The notes: generated from the letters alone by a model not told the origin. DNA of 64,000 nucleotides from Mesorhizobium terrae (GCF_008727715.1 NZ_CP044218.1:5377501-5441500), one strand, 5' to 3'. Positions 6,468-16,510 are shown, numbered from the stretch's first letter. Numbers and translations are program-made.

Positions 6468-9227
6468 CTACCGAGCAGCACGCGACAGCAGGCGCTGGTA
6501 GAAAAGCCCGATGCCGATCAGCACGGCGCCAAGCCCGATGAAGGACAGCGCGCGCAGCACGCCCTCCAGCTCCGACATGTCGAACAGGAAGACCTTGAGC
6601 ACCGCTATTGCAATGAGGGCCGCCGAAGCAATGCGCAGCACCTGCGAACGGAACCGCACGCCGACCACCAAAAGAATCACGCCGAGCAGCAACCAGAGCG
6701 CGGAATAGCTGTAGGTTTCCACCTGCTCCATGCCGCTCCACAGACCGATGAACTCGCCCTTGAAGAAACGCCGCACCGACAGGGTCGCATAGGCGAAAGC
6801 CAGCAAGGCTCCCATCAGAGCCAGCATCGCGGAGTACCATTTCGGCCGCTTGCCGCGCGCATAGTAAGCCAATGCGCCAGCCGCCAGGGCTGGCAGAAGA
6901 TAAGCTAGGAAGAGCAGGTTTAAGACAGGGATGCGGCCGGTCGATTCGTCGGTGAACAACGGATTGAGGATCGCGAAGTGCTGGCTGACAATCGTCAGCG
7001 CCGACACGACGCCCGCGATCAGCGAGCCATAACGCAACACTGAACTCGGCGAACGCATGTCGATGCTGATCAGGATGGCGCCGGCGCCGAGCGTGATCAA
7101 CGTGTAGATGGCCTGCTCGGCCAAGGTGACATGGCCGTCGTCGATGACACCGCCATGCATGGCATGGCGCACCAGCATGGCAACGCCCAGCAGCGCAAAC
7201 AGCGCGGATCCGGCTTCCATGGCAAGGCGCGGTCGGCCATCGGTGGTGCGCGCCAACTGCCAGGCGGCGAAGCCAAAGGCGAGCGCCGGCACGCCATAAC
7301 CAGGCAACAGCCAGTTGAAGACTGGCGTTCTGGACAGGAAATCCGCTCCGACGATCGTCGGGTCGAAGGCGACACGCGCCAGCACGCCGACCACGGCGCC
7401 GACGGACAGCCAGCCCAGTACCGGATAGCTGCGCCAGCGCGTGGCCAAGGCGGGCACAACCGCCGCAGCACCCAACAGAACCGTCGTTATGCCTGACCCG
7501 AATGCCATGTGCAGCATCAGGACCGCGGCAAGACCCGCGCCGACAAGGGCGAAGGAAACCGCCGGCCCACCTGTCAACTGCGGTTCTTCGGCACGCGCGA
7601 TCCATTCGCCGCCCGCGACGAGGGCCGCAAGCAACAGCAAGGAAATCAGGGCGTAGACAAGGTCGCGGTCGAGATTGCCGAAGGTGACCCAGAGCGACAG
7701 GACGATGACCAAGGGTGCAACAGCCGCCCAAGCGGCCCATGAAGCCGACTGGACAAGGCTGGCCGAGACATGGCGGCGAGCGCTCCACAAGCCGGTCCCG
7801 AGGAAGAGCAGACCGAGCAACAGGCCGATGCGAACCATCGAGGTTCCGGCCGCCGCCGCTACCGGCATCGTGTCCATCACCGCGTAGCCGGAAAAATCGA
7901 TCGACGCGGTCGCGAGAGGCGTCAGGCGCAGATAGGCGAAGACCGTCGCCACGCCTGCACCGAAGAGCAGCGGCAGCGCCTGAGGCCTGAACAGTGCGGC
8001 CGCAAGCAAGGCGGCGATCAGAATAGTCGCCGGCCAGGCGCCCCCGATCTCGGCGAAGCGTGGTTCAACGAACAGCAGCAATGCCGACAAGGCCACGAAG
8101 ATAGCCGGAGCGAGCGAGGGCAGATCGAAGCCGAGCGTCGCCGAAACGGCGTCCTGTTCCTTGCCGAGCCAGACGAAAGCGAGCACGACAAGCGTGACAA
8201 GGCTGATGAAGACCAGGACCGAAAAACCCGGCATCGGCGCTTCGATCATGTAAGCCACGGTCCAAAGGCCGACGCCGGCAAAAGCGGCCGCCATCAAAGG
8301 CGTCCAGCGGCGGATCCGGGCGATGAACCCGGTCGCGACCAACACAATGGCCAGATAGCCGAACAAGGCCCAGGGGTTGGGTGACTGCGATGCAACGAGC
8401 ATCGGGGTCGCCAACGAGCCGAGCAAGCCAATTCCGGCCAATGCCTGGCCATGCACAAGGGCCGCGGCGATCGTCGCGACACCAATCAATCCAAGCAGCA
8501 CGAAAGCCGCCGCCGGACCGATGAAGCCGTAGATGCCATGCGCGGCATAGACGGTACCAAAAAGGGTGAATGCGCCAGCAGCGGTCAGGATCGCCGGTAT
8601 GTAGGCGCCGGCCGCACCTTCGACCGGCACCTTGTAACCAGTGCGGCGGATGAATTCTCCACCGCCGATCAGCAGCAATCCAAGGATCGCCGCCATTGTG
8701 AGGCGCAAACCGGGGCCAAAGATACCGGCTTCGATGCTGTAGCGGACGAGGAACAGACCACCCAGGGCCAGCGCAATGCCACCGACCCAAACCGCCCAAC
8801 GGGTGCCCAGCGCCGTTTCTATATCCGGCTTGCGCGACGCATCCGCTTGCGCGGGCGAAGCTTCCGCATCGCCGGCGGCCTCCGCCCTGGCGCTTCCCCA
8901 TGGCCCGGCGACGGCCTCTTCAGGGGCATTGGCCTGATGTGCGGCCGGCCGCACGCTTTCCTCTTGGGCCGCTTCCACCCGCAGCGTTGCAGGCGACGTG
9001 GTTTCGGCCTGAGCCTTGCCAGCATCCGGTGCCGCTCCGGCGGAAATTGCCGTCGTCTTGCCGGCCGAGGTGAGGATTTCCTCCAGCGCGGCTTCCGATT
9101 TTGCAGCTCCTGGAACTGCCATACCGCGCAATTCGGCAAGATCGCGCTCGATCCTCGACAGCTGCGAGCGTTGCCGCAATACGACCACGAACAGCACGAC
9201 AAGCGCGATGATGCTGATTGTATCCAA
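6468..9227 (-). CDS. DUF2339 family polytopic membrane protein
   Basis: A 919-residue protein. It starts with one N-terminal helix (IIALVVLFVVVL) and a short coiled region. An Ala/Glu-rich stretch without helices follows to about residue 140, and then roughly two dozen or more hydrophobic helices run to the C-terminus. The motif ALGTRWAVWVGGIALALGGLFLVRYSIE at the entry to the helical part is typical of DUF2339. The function is unknown; the size and helix number suggest a transporter-like or envelope-organising role. It stands alone, with 47 nt to the thioesterase gene upstream on the same strand. Confidence 0.85.
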   Translation of the reverse strand: MDTISIIALVVLFVVVLRQRSQLSRIERDLAELRGMAVPGAAKSEAALEEILTSAGKTTAISAGAAPDAGKAQAETTSPATLRVEAAQEESVRPAAHQANAPEEAVAGPWGSARAEAAGDAEASPAQADASRKPDIETALGTRWAVWVGGIALALGGLFLVRYSIEAGIFGPGLRLTMAAILGLLLIGGGEFIRRTGYKVPVEGAAGAYIPAILTAAGAFTLFGTVYAAHGIYGFIGPAAAFVLLGLIGVATIAAALVHGQALAGIGLLGSLATPMLVASQSPNPWALFGYLAIVLVATGFIARIRRWTPLMAAAFAGVGLWTVAYMIEAPMPGFSVLVFISLVTLVVLAFVWLGKEQDAVSATLGFDLPSLAPAIFVALSALLLFVEPRFAEIGGAWPATILIAALLAAALFRPQALPLLFGAGVATVFAYLRLTPLATASIDFSGYAVMDTMPVAAAAGTSMVRIGLLLGLLFLGTGLWSARRHVSASLVQSASWAAWAAVAPLVIVLSLWVTFGNLDRDLVYALISLLLLAALVAGGEWIARAEEPQLTGGPAVSFALVGAGLAAVLMLHMAFGSGITTVLLGAAAVVPALATRWRSYPVLGWLSVGAVVGVLARVAFDPTIVGADFLSRTPVFNWLLPGYGVPALAFGFAAWQLARTTDGRPRLAMEAGSALFALLGVAMLVRHAMHGGVIDDGHVTLAEQAIYTLITLGAGAILISIDMRSPSSVLRYGSLIAGVVSALTIVSQHFAILNPLFTDESTGRIPVLNLLFLAYLLPALAAGALAYYARGKRPKWYSAMLALMGALLAFAYATLSVRRFFKGEFIGLWSGMEQVETYSYSALWLLLGVILLVVGVRFRSQVLRIASAALIAIAVLKVFLFDMSELEGVLRALSFIGLGAVLIGIGLFYQRLLSRAAR

Positions 9228-9274
9228 TGCGAAAATCCCCGAGTCTGACAGTTTCCGAGAACTACAGATACGCC

Positions 9275-9793
9275 CTATCTGGCAGCCAAATTGCCCAGTG
9301 GGAAGATCGAACAGGTTTCCGTGCCGAAAGCCAGCAGTTTGCCTGCGCTGTCCTTCAGGCTCGCTTCCGATACCGCCAGCGTACGCCCCTTGTGGATGAC
9401 CCTGCCTTCGCAGACCAGTTCGCCGCTATTCGGCGTGATGGGGCGCATCAGATTGACCTTGAACTCTGCCGTGGCATAGGCCTCGCCCTTCGCAAGCAAG
9501 GTTTGTACGGCACAGCCGAGCGCGGAATCCAGGATGGTCGCCGCCCAGCCGCCATGCACGCCGCCCATGGGATTGAGATGCTTCTCATTGGGCACGCCAC
9601 GAAAGACCGCCCGCCCCTCCGCCACCTCGGTCAAGCCGAAATTCATCTGGTAGGCCATCGGCGGGGTCGGATATTGGCCATCGACAATGCGCTGTAGGAA
9701 TTCCAGCCCCGAACAGTCAGCGATTTCGGCATGCGGGATGGTGCCTACACCCATGGGCGAGACCAGATCCGGGTAAAGCTCCATTGCGCTCAT
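9275..9793 (-). CDS. PaaI-type hotdog-fold thioesterase
   Basis: A 172-residue protein with the hotdog thioesterase signature [22 protein letters not shown] (the active-site region) and [20 protein letters not shown] further on. Such enzymes cleave acyl- or aryl-CoA thioesters. The frame is longer, but the ATG at 9793 overlaps the recO stop (ATGA), gives a normal family length, and starts in register with the conserved part. It is probably co-transcribed with recO; the pairing does not point to a particular substrate. Confidence 0.85.
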   Translation of the reverse strand: MSAMELYPDLVSPMGVGTIPHAEIADCSGLEFLQRIVDGQYPTPPMAYQMNFGLTEVAEGRAVFRGVPNEKHLNPMGGVHGGWAATILDSALGCAVQTLLAKGEAYATAEFKVNLMRPITPNSGELVCEGRVIHKGRTLAVSEASLKDSAGKLLAFGTETCSIFPLGNLAAR

Positions 9794-10551
9794 GCGGCGT
9801 TGTCTCCCGTAATGGCCTTCGGGCCGGCATGATGTTTGCGCAGGGCCGCGAGAAATCCCGAACGCGCATCGGGCGGTTCGATGCCGCGCGGCTCGTAGAC
9901 ATGGCGCCTGAAGAAGAAACCGGTCAGGCGAAATGCATCCTCGATGGCGTCTGGGTCGGCATGCTGCCCGCCGCCTCTCTGCAGGAAGCCCGGCAACACC
10001 AGCATCTTGTCGTGCCACGGCGCGCCCGCCTCGCGCGACACCGCCCTGCCCGATTTCGGCGAGACATAGGTCAGATCCTGCCTGGTACCCGTCGCGGCAC
10101 ATTCCGTAAGATCGAGGCCGAAACCGAGTTCATCGAGCACCAGCAATTCGAAACGCGCCACCAGTTCGCCGGCAAGATCCGCATCCTGGAGATGTTCGAC
10201 GATCACGCCCAAGGTGGCGTAGAGACCGTCATGCCGGTCACGCTCCGGCAACAGGCGCAGATGCGCGGCCAGAAGCTGCAGGCCGTAGACGGCGACGGCG
10301 CTGTCCATCAGCCGCGCAGCGTTCATCTCGATCGCTTCAGCCTGGAACGTGCCCAGATGCTCGTCCAGCCGCGCGCGCCAGATCAGATCGACGCGATTGC
10401 CAGCCTGGAGCACCGGCTGGATCTTGCGCGAACGACCGCCGCGCACGAGGCCGAGATGCCTGCCATGCGTTTGTGTCATCACCTCAAGGATGGCGCTGGT
10501 TTCGCCATGCTTGCGGGTGCCGAGAACGATTCCCTCGTCGCGCCATTCCAT
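9790..10551 (-). CDS. recO: DNA repair protein RecO
   Basis: A 253-residue RecO. The N-terminal OB-fold begins [21 protein letters not shown] and contains [11 protein letters not shown], and the helical C-terminal part holds [16 protein letters not shown]. RecO loads RecA on SSB-coated single strands in RecF-pathway repair. In related genomes recO commonly follows era closely; here about 2.4 kb with a porin and an antitoxin-like gene lie between them. It overlaps the thioesterase gene by 4 nt. Confidence 0.93.
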   Translation of the reverse strand: MEWRDEGIVLGTRKHGETSAILEVMTQTHGRHLGLVRGGRSRKIQPVLQAGNRVDLIWRARLDEHLGTFQAEAIEMNAARLMDSAVAVYGLQLLAAHLRLLPERDRHDGLYATLGVIVEHLQDADLAGELVARFELLVLDELGFGLDLTECAATGTRQDLTYVSPKSGRAVSREAGAPWHDKMLVLPGFLQRGGGQHADPDAIEDAFRLTGFFFRRHVYEPRGIEPPDARSGFLAALRKHHAGPKAITGDNAA

Positions 10552-10630
10552 GGGCGGAGATTTGACGCCTTCTGAGACGAAATCAAGAAGCAGGCGAACA
10601 ACCGGACAGTTGCTGCCGCCAAACGGAAAC

Positions 10631-10654
10631 GGCCCGCGACGATTGTCGCGGGCC
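10631..10654 (-). terminator. terminator of porin gene 10678-11817
   Basis: A 10-bp GC-rich perfect stem (GGCCCGCGAC and its complement) with loop GATT. In the minus-strand reading it is followed by a T-rich stretch. It begins 24 nt after the porin stop and separates it from recO. Confidence 0.75.
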
Positions 10655-10677
10655 GCAAAACCAGGGTTTGAAGCTGA

Positions 10678-11817
10678 TTAGAAGTTGCGCTGGAAGCGGA
10701 TGATGCCGCCCAGGCTGTTCTTCTTGTCGGCCTTGGTCCAGGTCGAGCCTGCCTCGCCGTAACGGCCGTTGTGGAGGAAGTCCACTTCGGGCGTGATGGT
10801 GAAGCCGGGGACGATTTCGTAGGCAACGTTGGCGGCAATCGCGAGATTGCGGTTGTCGTCATACGAGATCTGGGTGTTGAACTTGGTCTTGGAGTTGAAC
10901 TTGTAGGTACCGCCACCCCAGACAGCCCAGTTGCCGCCCCAAGGCTTGTACTGGTTGCGGTCGATGTTGTCGTCCGTACCGTAACCGCCCATGACGAAGA
11001 GGGTGAGGTCGCTGGTGGCGTTCACGTCGAGGCGAACCTTGCCGGCCCACTCTTCGAAGGCGCTGTTGTAAGCAACGACGCCGGTCACCGAACCCCAGTC
11101 ACCCTTGTACTTCACACCGCCGACGACGTGCGGAACATAGCTGTCGATGGTGTTGTTGTCGGAGACCCAGGTGTCGCCAACGCGCTTGACGCGCGAATAG
11201 CTGCCGGCGCCCTGTTCGAGCGACACGATCGCCGAGAGGCCGTTGCCGGCATCGAAGGTGTAGCTGATCAGGTTGGTGTCCTTGCCGCCATACGGGATGA
11301 TCGTGTCCTGGATGACGTTACCGGCGTAGCCGATGAAGGTGTCGTAGGCGGTTTCGTCCTTACCGACGCGCAGACCACCGAGCTGGATCCAGGCGAAGTT
11401 CAGCGACACCGACTTGTTCTGCGCGGTGCCGTCGGCATTGGTGTTGCCGAACTGGAAGCGGGTTTCGGTGTAGGTCTTCAGGGTGCCGAGCTCGGTCTCC
11501 TGACCGGTCCAGGTCTTCAGCGCGAAGCGGGCGTTCTTGTAGTAGGTGTGCTGCCTGTCGCCGTTCAGGCGATCATTGGTCACCGAACCGTCGAAGGTGC
11601 CGATGTCGCCGAAGCCGGCGTCATAGCGGAGATAGCCGCCGACGCGCAGGCAGGTTTCGGTGCCCGGGATGTAGAAGTAGCCAGCGCCGTAGACGTCGCA
11701 GATCTTGACGTATTCAGCGGGTTCCGGTTCGGCAACGACGACCGCATCGGCCGCACGCGCGCCGGAGACTGCGAGCAGTGCCGCAGCCGAGCCGAGCAGA
11801 AGGCTCTTGATGTTCAT
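10678..11817 (-). CDS. porin_2 family outer-membrane porin (copy 1)
   Basis: A 379-residue Omp2-type porin with signal peptide MNIKSLLLGSAAALLAVSGA, the mature N-terminus ADAVVVAEPEPAEYVKIC, and a barrel ending GGIIRFQRNF. It forms general diffusion pores in the outer membrane. The start is ATG 11817, preceded by GGAG; the frame runs six codons further upstream. It is one of three paralogues here (also 27789-28880 and 29588-30736). Its first 65 residues are nearly the same as theirs, but the DNA has several silent differences, unlike the other two, which are identical in that region. It has its own hairpin terminator. Confidence 0.92.
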   Translation of the reverse strand: MNIKSLLLGSAAALLAVSGARAADAVVVAEPEPAEYVKICDVYGAGYFYIPGTETCLRVGGYLRYDAGFGDIGTFDGSVTNDRLNGDRQHTYYKNARFALKTWTGQETELGTLKTYTETRFQFGNTNADGTAQNKSVSLNFAWIQLGGLRVGKDETAYDTFIGYAGNVIQDTIIPYGGKDTNLISYTFDAGNGLSAIVSLEQGAGSYSRVKRVGDTWVSDNNTIDSYVPHVVGGVKYKGDWGSVTGVVAYNSAFEEWAGKVRLDVNATSDLTLFVMGGYGTDDNIDRNQYKPWGGNWAVWGGGTYKFNSKTKFNTQISYDDNRNLAIAANVAYEIVPGFTITPEVDFLHNGRYGEAGSTWTKADKKNSLGGIIRFQRNF

Positions 11818-12155
11818 TTTGACCTCTCCAGTCAATTTTTCAAAATGTGTTTTCGTGTTCTCGGCCGAGGGCCAAAAAATGCCAACCGCCTGTTGAAGGA
11901 GGCACGTCAGCGCGCTCTTTCGATCGGGACAATACGCATCGAATTCTCGCTTTCAATGAATATTGCACCGCACAACGCCGTCCGCGCGGATTCAACGGAA
12001 GCTTGTTGTATATTTACAACTAAGATGTTGATTTTAAACAGATTTTGGCACAAACGGCACAACGACAGAAAACTGTCATAAAAGGCGCACTCTTCGTCGA
12101 ATAATATTCTCGAAAGGAGCGTAAAGGGCGGTGAAACAACCGGGAACGAAGGCGC
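11818..12155. other. porin upstream region (no gene)
   Basis: This 338-bp gap holds the leader and presumably the promoter of the porin read leftward. The part from about 11990 to 12120 is markedly AT-rich compared with its surroundings. It contains an inverted repeat GTTGTA-TATT-TACAAC at 12005-12020, a possible regulator site. No open frame looks coding. Confidence 0.5.
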
Positions 12156-12908
12156 TCAGGTCGTCTGCGGAAGCTGGTCCGTGCTGGCGGAAACCGCCGC
12201 CGCGGCGCGGATGACATCGTCGGATCGATCCTTGGTCAAAAGGTCGATCGGAGCCTCGCCATCGAACTCCGCGGCTGGTCGAATCAGCCACGACCACGCG
12301 GTGCGTGGATGCCCAATCAATTGCAAAACCTCGCGAATGCCCGGCACCGGCCGGCCATCGACGAATTGGGCGAGCGGAAAGACATGTTTCCTGCCGCCGG
12401 TACGCAGCGCGATGACCTCGCCGCGCCGCTGCCAGCGGTGCAGCGTGGAGCGCGGTATCCGCAGCGTCTCTTCCAGATAGGTCGAGCCGGCCACCTGCCC
12501 TGCCCAATCCTCGATGAGCGCCGACGCCAGCCCGCCACGCTGCGGCTGCGAATCGCTGGCCATCTCGGATTGCGAGGCGGCGGACGTCTCCATCGAATCG
12601 AGCTGGCCTCTTGCCGACGTCGATTCGGTTTCTTGCGCCGCGTCGGCCAGCAGCAGCCTGACGATCTTGGGCGCCAGCTTGGAAGGGTTCTTCAGGGTAG
12701 CCGAGAGCGCTCTGTGCTGGCGCGGCGACAGATTGATGATCGCGGTTGCAACGCTGCCGCCGACGATAGCCGCCAGCTTCACGGCATTCTCGGATGTCTC
12801 ACCACCGCGACCGCGCAGGGCTTGTTCCAGCGCTGCCGCAACAACTCGCTCGAGCTCAGAGCGGACAACGCCGCTTGCCGCGCTGTTGAATTCGTTCATT
12901 CGCATCAT
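12156..12908 (-). CDS. MbcA/ParS/Xre antitoxin-like protein with an HTH-like segment
   Basis: A 250-residue protein. Residues 1-90 are helical and of unknown type, and 91-140 are low-complexity. Residues 143-170 (YLEETLRIPRSTLHRWQRRG) look like a helix-turn-helix. Residues 188-238 resemble the MbcA/ParS/Xre toxin-binding domain: PGIREVLQLIGHPRTAWSWL followed by DGEAPIDLL. Classical members neutralise RES-domain toxins, but no RES gene is adjacent on either side, so this is an orphan or a repurposed regulator. The start could be any of ATGs 12908, 12905 or 12899. It lies between era and the porin. Confidence 0.65.
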   Translation of the reverse strand: MMRMNEFNSAASGVVRSELERVVAAALEQALRGRGGETSENAVKLAAIVGGSVATAIINLSPRQHRALSATLKNPSKLAPKIVRLLLADAAQETESTSARGQLDSMETSAASQSEMASDSQPQRGGLASALIEDWAGQVAGSTYLEETLRIPRSTLHRWQRRGEVIALRTGGRKHVFPLAQFVDGRPVPGIREVLQLIGHPRTAWSWLIRPAAEFDGEAPIDLLTKDRSDDVIRAAAAVSASTDQLPQTT

Positions 12909-13000
12909 TCCGCCGCTGCCTCGGCATGGGGATGATGCCTAGGCTGTACACGGCTATAGGTGCGGTTTGTGACAGTTGCGCGACTGGCGCTGGCGCCCGG

Positions 13001-13918
13001 TCAGTGCGGGAAATCCAGCCCCATCTCGCGGTAGCGCTCGGGATCGTCGCCCCAGTTCTCGCGCACTTTCACGAACAGGAACAAATGCGTCTTCTGTTCG
13101 AGGATCTCGCCGATCTCCCTGCGCGCGGCTTCGCCAATGGCGCGGATGGTTTCGCCCTTGTGGCCGAGAACGATCTTCTTCTGGCTGTCGCGCTCGACAT
13201 AGATGACCTGTTCGATGCGAACCGAACCGTCCTTCTTCTCTTCCCATTTCTCGGTCTCGACATGGGAGGAGTAGGGCAATTCCTGATGCAGGCGCAGATA
13301 GAGTTTCTCGCGGGTGATCTCGGCTGCCAGCTGGCGCATCGGCAGGTCGGAAATCTGATCCTCCGGATAATACCAGGGACCGGACGGCAATGTCGCAGCC
13401 AGATAGTCGAGCAGGTCCTTGCAGCCGGAGCCGGTCAAGGCGGAAACCATGAATGTCCTGTCGAACGCGACGCGTTCGTTGGCAGTTTTCGTCAGCGTCA
13501 GCAGCGCTTCCGGTTTCACGCGGTCGACCTTGTTCAGCACCAGAACCTTTGGCTGGCGCACGTCCGCCAACCTGTCGAGGATGGCGTCGGCGTCGCCCTT
13601 GATGCCGCGCTCGGCATCGATCAGCACCAGGACGATATCAGCATCCTTGGCGCCGCCCCAGGCGGTCGTCACCATCGCGGTGTCGAGGCGTCGCCTCGGC
13701 TTGAAGATACCGGGCGTGTCGAGCAACACGATCTGAGCGGCGCCATGGGTGGCGATGCCACGCACCAGGGCACGCGTCGTCTGCACCTTGTGGGTGACGA
13801 TCGACACTTTCGAGCCGACAAGCTGGTTGATCAGCGTCGACTTGCCGGCGTTCGGGGCGCCGATCAGGGCGACGAAGCCCGAATGCGTGGCCTGCTCACT
13901 CTCACCGATCGACGTCAC
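13001..13918 (-). CDS. era: GTPase Era
   Basis: A 305-residue Era with the G1 loop GAPNAGKST (20-28), G3 DTPGIF, G4 NKVD and a C-terminal KH domain (KIVLGHKGETIRAIGEAAR). Era binds the 3' end of 16S rRNA and assists 30S assembly at the membrane. Its start overlaps the rnc stop by 4 nt (ATGA), so it is translated with RNase III, which processes the same rRNA. Confidence 0.97.
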   Translation of the reverse strand: MTSIGESEQATHSGFVALIGAPNAGKSTLINQLVGSKVSIVTHKVQTTRALVRGIATHGAAQIVLLDTPGIFKPRRRLDTAMVTTAWGGAKDADIVLVLIDAERGIKGDADAILDRLADVRQPKVLVLNKVDRVKPEALLTLTKTANERVAFDRTFMVSALTGSGCKDLLDYLAATLPSGPWYYPEDQISDLPMRQLAAEITREKLYLRLHQELPYSSHVETEKWEEKKDGSVRIEQVIYVERDSQKKIVLGHKGETIRAIGEAARREIGEILEQKTHLFLFVKVRENWGDDPERYREMGLDFPH

Positions 13919-14643
13919 GGCATATCCCCTTCTTCCGGAACCCAGACGCCCTCTCGCACCAGAAGGGCCGTGGCGGCAGCCTGTTCCGCCTCACGCTTCG
14001 AACGACCGCTGCCGGTTGCGGGCGCCCTTTCGCCAACCTTGACCCGAACGGTAAACACCGGATCGTGGTCCGGCCCCTCGCGCCCTTCGATACTATAGTC
14101 AGGCGTGGCGCCTGTCGCCTGGTGCGCCCATTCCTGCAACTCTGTCTTGGGGTCGCGACGTGCCGCGCCGACGGCGCCGGCACGCGGCTTCCAATAGGTG
14201 TGAATGAACCGCCGGGCAACATCGATGCCACCGTCGAGATAGATGACCGCGATCAGCGATTCCAACGCGTCGGCGCGCAGGTTGACCCGCTTGCGCTCGG
14301 CCAGATTGCGAACTTCGCTGCCGGCGCGGATCAACTCCGCGAGCCCGATTTCGTCGGCGATCTGCGCCAGGGTTTCGGCATTGACCAGAGCGTTCAGCCT
14401 GACCGACAGCTCGCCTTCCGGCGCGTTTGGGAAATCTGCGAGAAGCATGTCGGCAATAACAAGGCCGAGCACCCTGTCGCCGAGGAACTCGAAGCGCTCA
14501 TAGTCGACACCGGCCTGGCTTCCACGCGCGCTGGCATGGGTCAGCGCCCGCTGCAGTCGCTGCGGGTCGCTGAAGGCGTGACCGGTTCGGCTTTCCAGGA
14601 CGGCGGCAAGCGCGTCGGCTGTCAAACGCTTCGGTGCCGTCAT
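13915..14643 (-). CDS. rnc: ribonuclease III
   Basis: A 242-residue protein with the RNase III signature ERFEFLGDRVLGLVIADML, catalytic acidic residues in this helix and in ALIAVIYLDGG, and a C-terminal double-stranded RNA-binding domain ending with GRSKREAEQAAATALL. It cleaves double-stranded precursors of rRNA and some mRNAs. It lies between lepB (3 nt gap) and era (4 nt overlap) in one operon. Confidence 0.96.
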   Translation of the reverse strand: MTAPKRLTADALAAVLESRTGHAFSDPQRLQRALTHASARGSQAGVDYERFEFLGDRVLGLVIADMLLADFPNAPEGELSVRLNALVNAETLAQIADEIGLAELIRAGSEVRNLAERKRVNLRADALESLIAVIYLDGGIDVARRFIHTYWKPRAGAVGAARRDPKTELQEWAHQATGATPDYSIEGREGPDHDPVFTVRVKVGERAPATGSGRSKREAEQAAATALLVREGVWVPEEGDMP

Positions 14644-14646
14644 AGG

Positions 14647-15396
14647 CTAGTGGACAAAATTGAAGAGGCGCGAGGCACGCATCTCGGACGGCCACTTCCA
14701 AATCTCGAGCGGGCTTGCACCACCGGAAATCGAGAAGAAGATGATGTTTGCGCGGCCCACCAGATTGTCGGCAGGCACATAGCCGACGGAGAAGCGGCTA
14801 TCGCTGGAATTGTCGCGGTTGTCGCCCATCATGAAATAGTGCCCTTCCGGCACCTTGAACTCGCGCGTGTCGTCGCCGATGCCATTCGGCGTCAAATCGA
14901 GCGTATCGTAGGAGACGCCGTTGGGCAGCGTCTCGCGATAGACGTCGACCGGGCGATTCTGCTCGGTGATGTCGGGATTGTCGATCTGGCCGACCTTCAC
15001 GCGCGGCACGCCGACATCGTTGATGAACAGCTGGCCGCCCTTCATCTGGATCTTGTCGCCTGGCAGGCCGACGACGCGCTTGATGTAGTCGACGGACGGA
15101 TCCGGCGGGAACTTGAAGACGACGACGTCGCCGCGCTTCGGCTCGGAGCCCCAGATGCGACCCGAGAAAAGGTCCGGACCGAAGGGCAGCGAGTAGCGCG
15201 AATAGCCGTAGGCCCACTTGGTGACGAAGAGATAGTCGCCTTCCAGAAGCGTCGGACGCATCGAACCGGACGGGATGGAAAATGGCTGGAAGAACAGCGT
15301 GCGGATAACCAACGCCAGAAGCAAGGCCTGCACAATGACACTGACGGTCTCGCCAAGCCCGCCGCTTTTCTTGTCGGATTTATCTGCCACGCTCAT
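14647..15396 (-). CDS. lepB: signal peptidase I
   Basis: A 249-residue single-anchor membrane protease. The transmembrane helix spans about 18-36, the nucleophile is S45 in IPSGSMRPTL, and the general base is K106 in DYIKRVVGLPGD. The box GDNRDNSSDSR is also present. It cleaves signal peptides of exported proteins at the periplasmic face. The frame is open upstream, but the ATG at 15396 has a GAGGA ribosome binding site and gives the usual length. It is followed by rnc with a 3-nt gap. Confidence 0.95.
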   Translation of the reverse strand: MSVADKSDKKSGGLGETVSVIVQALLLALVIRTLFFQPFSIPSGSMRPTLLEGDYLFVTKWAYGYSRYSLPFGPDLFSGRIWGSEPKRGDVVVFKFPPDPSVDYIKRVVGLPGDKIQMKGGQLFINDVGVPRVKVGQIDNPDITEQNRPVDVYRETLPNGVSYDTLDLTPNGIGDDTREFKVPEGHYFMMGDNRDNSSDSRFSVGYVPADNLVGRANIIFFSISGGASPLEIWKWPSEMRASRLFNFVH

Positions 15397-15486
15397 CTCG
15401 TCCTCGATGCCTCGCCGGTTCATATACGGGGTCGTTGCCTGTCCGGCAACGCCCATAAGTCCTTCCAACGCCTATCACTGTGGCGC

Positions 15487-15888
15487 TTATGCGACAGGCA
15501 GCGCCTCGATAATCACAAAGGCTTGAGCGAGTGGGTAGTCGTCGGTGATGGTCAGGTGGATTGCGGCCCGGTGTCCTGCCGGAACGAGCTTTTCCAGTTG
15601 CTCGGCGGCACCGCCGGTCAAAACCATGGTCGGCTTGCCGCTTGGCAGGTTGGCAACGCCCATGTCGCGCCAATAGACACCTTGCGCGATGCCGGTGCCG
15701 AGTGCCTTGGCGCAAGCCTCCTTTGCCGCGAAGCGCTTAGCATAGGAGGCGGCCCGCATCCTGCGTCCCTCCGACCGCGCCTGCTCCACATCGGTATAGA
15801 CACGCTTGACGAAACGCTCGCCGTGGCGCTCGAGCGACTTCTCGATGCGGCGGATGTCGATCAAATCGCTACCGATGCCGATGATCAT
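15487..15888 (-). CDS. acpS: holo-[acyl-carrier-protein] synthase
   Basis: A 133-residue Acp[17 protein letters not shown] carries the metal-binding D8, and [14 protein letters not shown] carries E57 and the CoA-binding lysine. It transfers 4'-phosphopantetheine from CoA to apo-ACP. The same frame is open far upstream through the DUF2062 gene, but the ATG at 15888 overlaps that gene's stop (ATGA) and matches the known N-terminus. Confidence 0.95.
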   Translation of the reverse strand: MIIGIGSDLIDIRRIEKSLERHGERFVKRVYTDVEQARSEGRRMRAASYAKRFAAKEACAKALGTGIAQGVYWRDMGVANLPSGKPTMVLTGGAAEQLEKLVPAGHRAAIHLTITDDYPLAQAFVIIEALPVA

Positions 15889-16478
15889 CGCGTGGCAGAA
15901 CCCAGATGGCCCACATCCGACGCGGGATGGCCGCGCGCGGCGCGCTCGGCCAGACGCCGGCGCTGCCGATCCTGGAATTTGGTCATGCCCCAACGGGTCA
16001 GGCCATAGGTGATCAGACCGGCCGTAAGACCCAGTGGAATGGCGCCAATGGTCATCGGCTTCAGCACTGGTTCCCAAAGCTGCGCGAAGCTCAGGTGACG
16101 CAACATGGCACCGAGATGCGCCGGCGGACCGCTGTGAGGAACATGCTCGTTCAACAGCAGCCTGCCGGTTTCCCAGGAGGCGCCCCACAGGAACGGTACC
16201 GTCAGCGGATTGCCCACGGCCGTTCCGATCGCCGCGGCGACGAGGTTGCCGGCAACCACCCAGCACACCACCGCGGCGATGACAAAATGCAGGCCGAGCG
16301 GAAAGAAAGACGCGAACACGCCGGCGGCGACGCCAGCAGCAACGGCATGCGGTGTCGCCTTCAACCGGACGATGCGCTTGGCGAAATAACGCAGCGAACG
16401 CGAAAGGGAGCGGCGCGGCCACAGCCAAATGCGCAACCGCTCGCTTAAACTCTCGGCTTCCCTTCGCTTGAACAGCAT
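15885..16478 (-). CDS. DUF2062 domain membrane protein
   Basis: A 197-residue protein with a basic N-terminus ([20 protein letters not shown]). The DUF2062 core follows: [19 protein letters not shown], two central helices, [19 protein letters not shown], and a third helix near 145-165. The function is unknown. It sits between pyrE and acpS, as in many Rhizobiales, and overlaps acpS by 4 nt. Confidence 0.88.
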   Translation of the reverse strand: MLFKRREAESLSERLRIWLWPRRSLSRSLRYFAKRIVRLKATPHAVAAGVAAGVFASFFPLGLHFVIAAVVCWVVAGNLVAAAIGTAVGNPLTVPFLWGASWETGRLLLNEHVPHSGPPAHLGAMLRHLSFAQLWEPVLKPMTIGAIPLGLTAGLITYGLTRWGMTKFQDRQRRRLAERAARGHPASDVGHLGSATR

Positions 16479-16510
16479 ATGTCAGGCCAAACTCTATAGT
16501 GCCGCGATCG

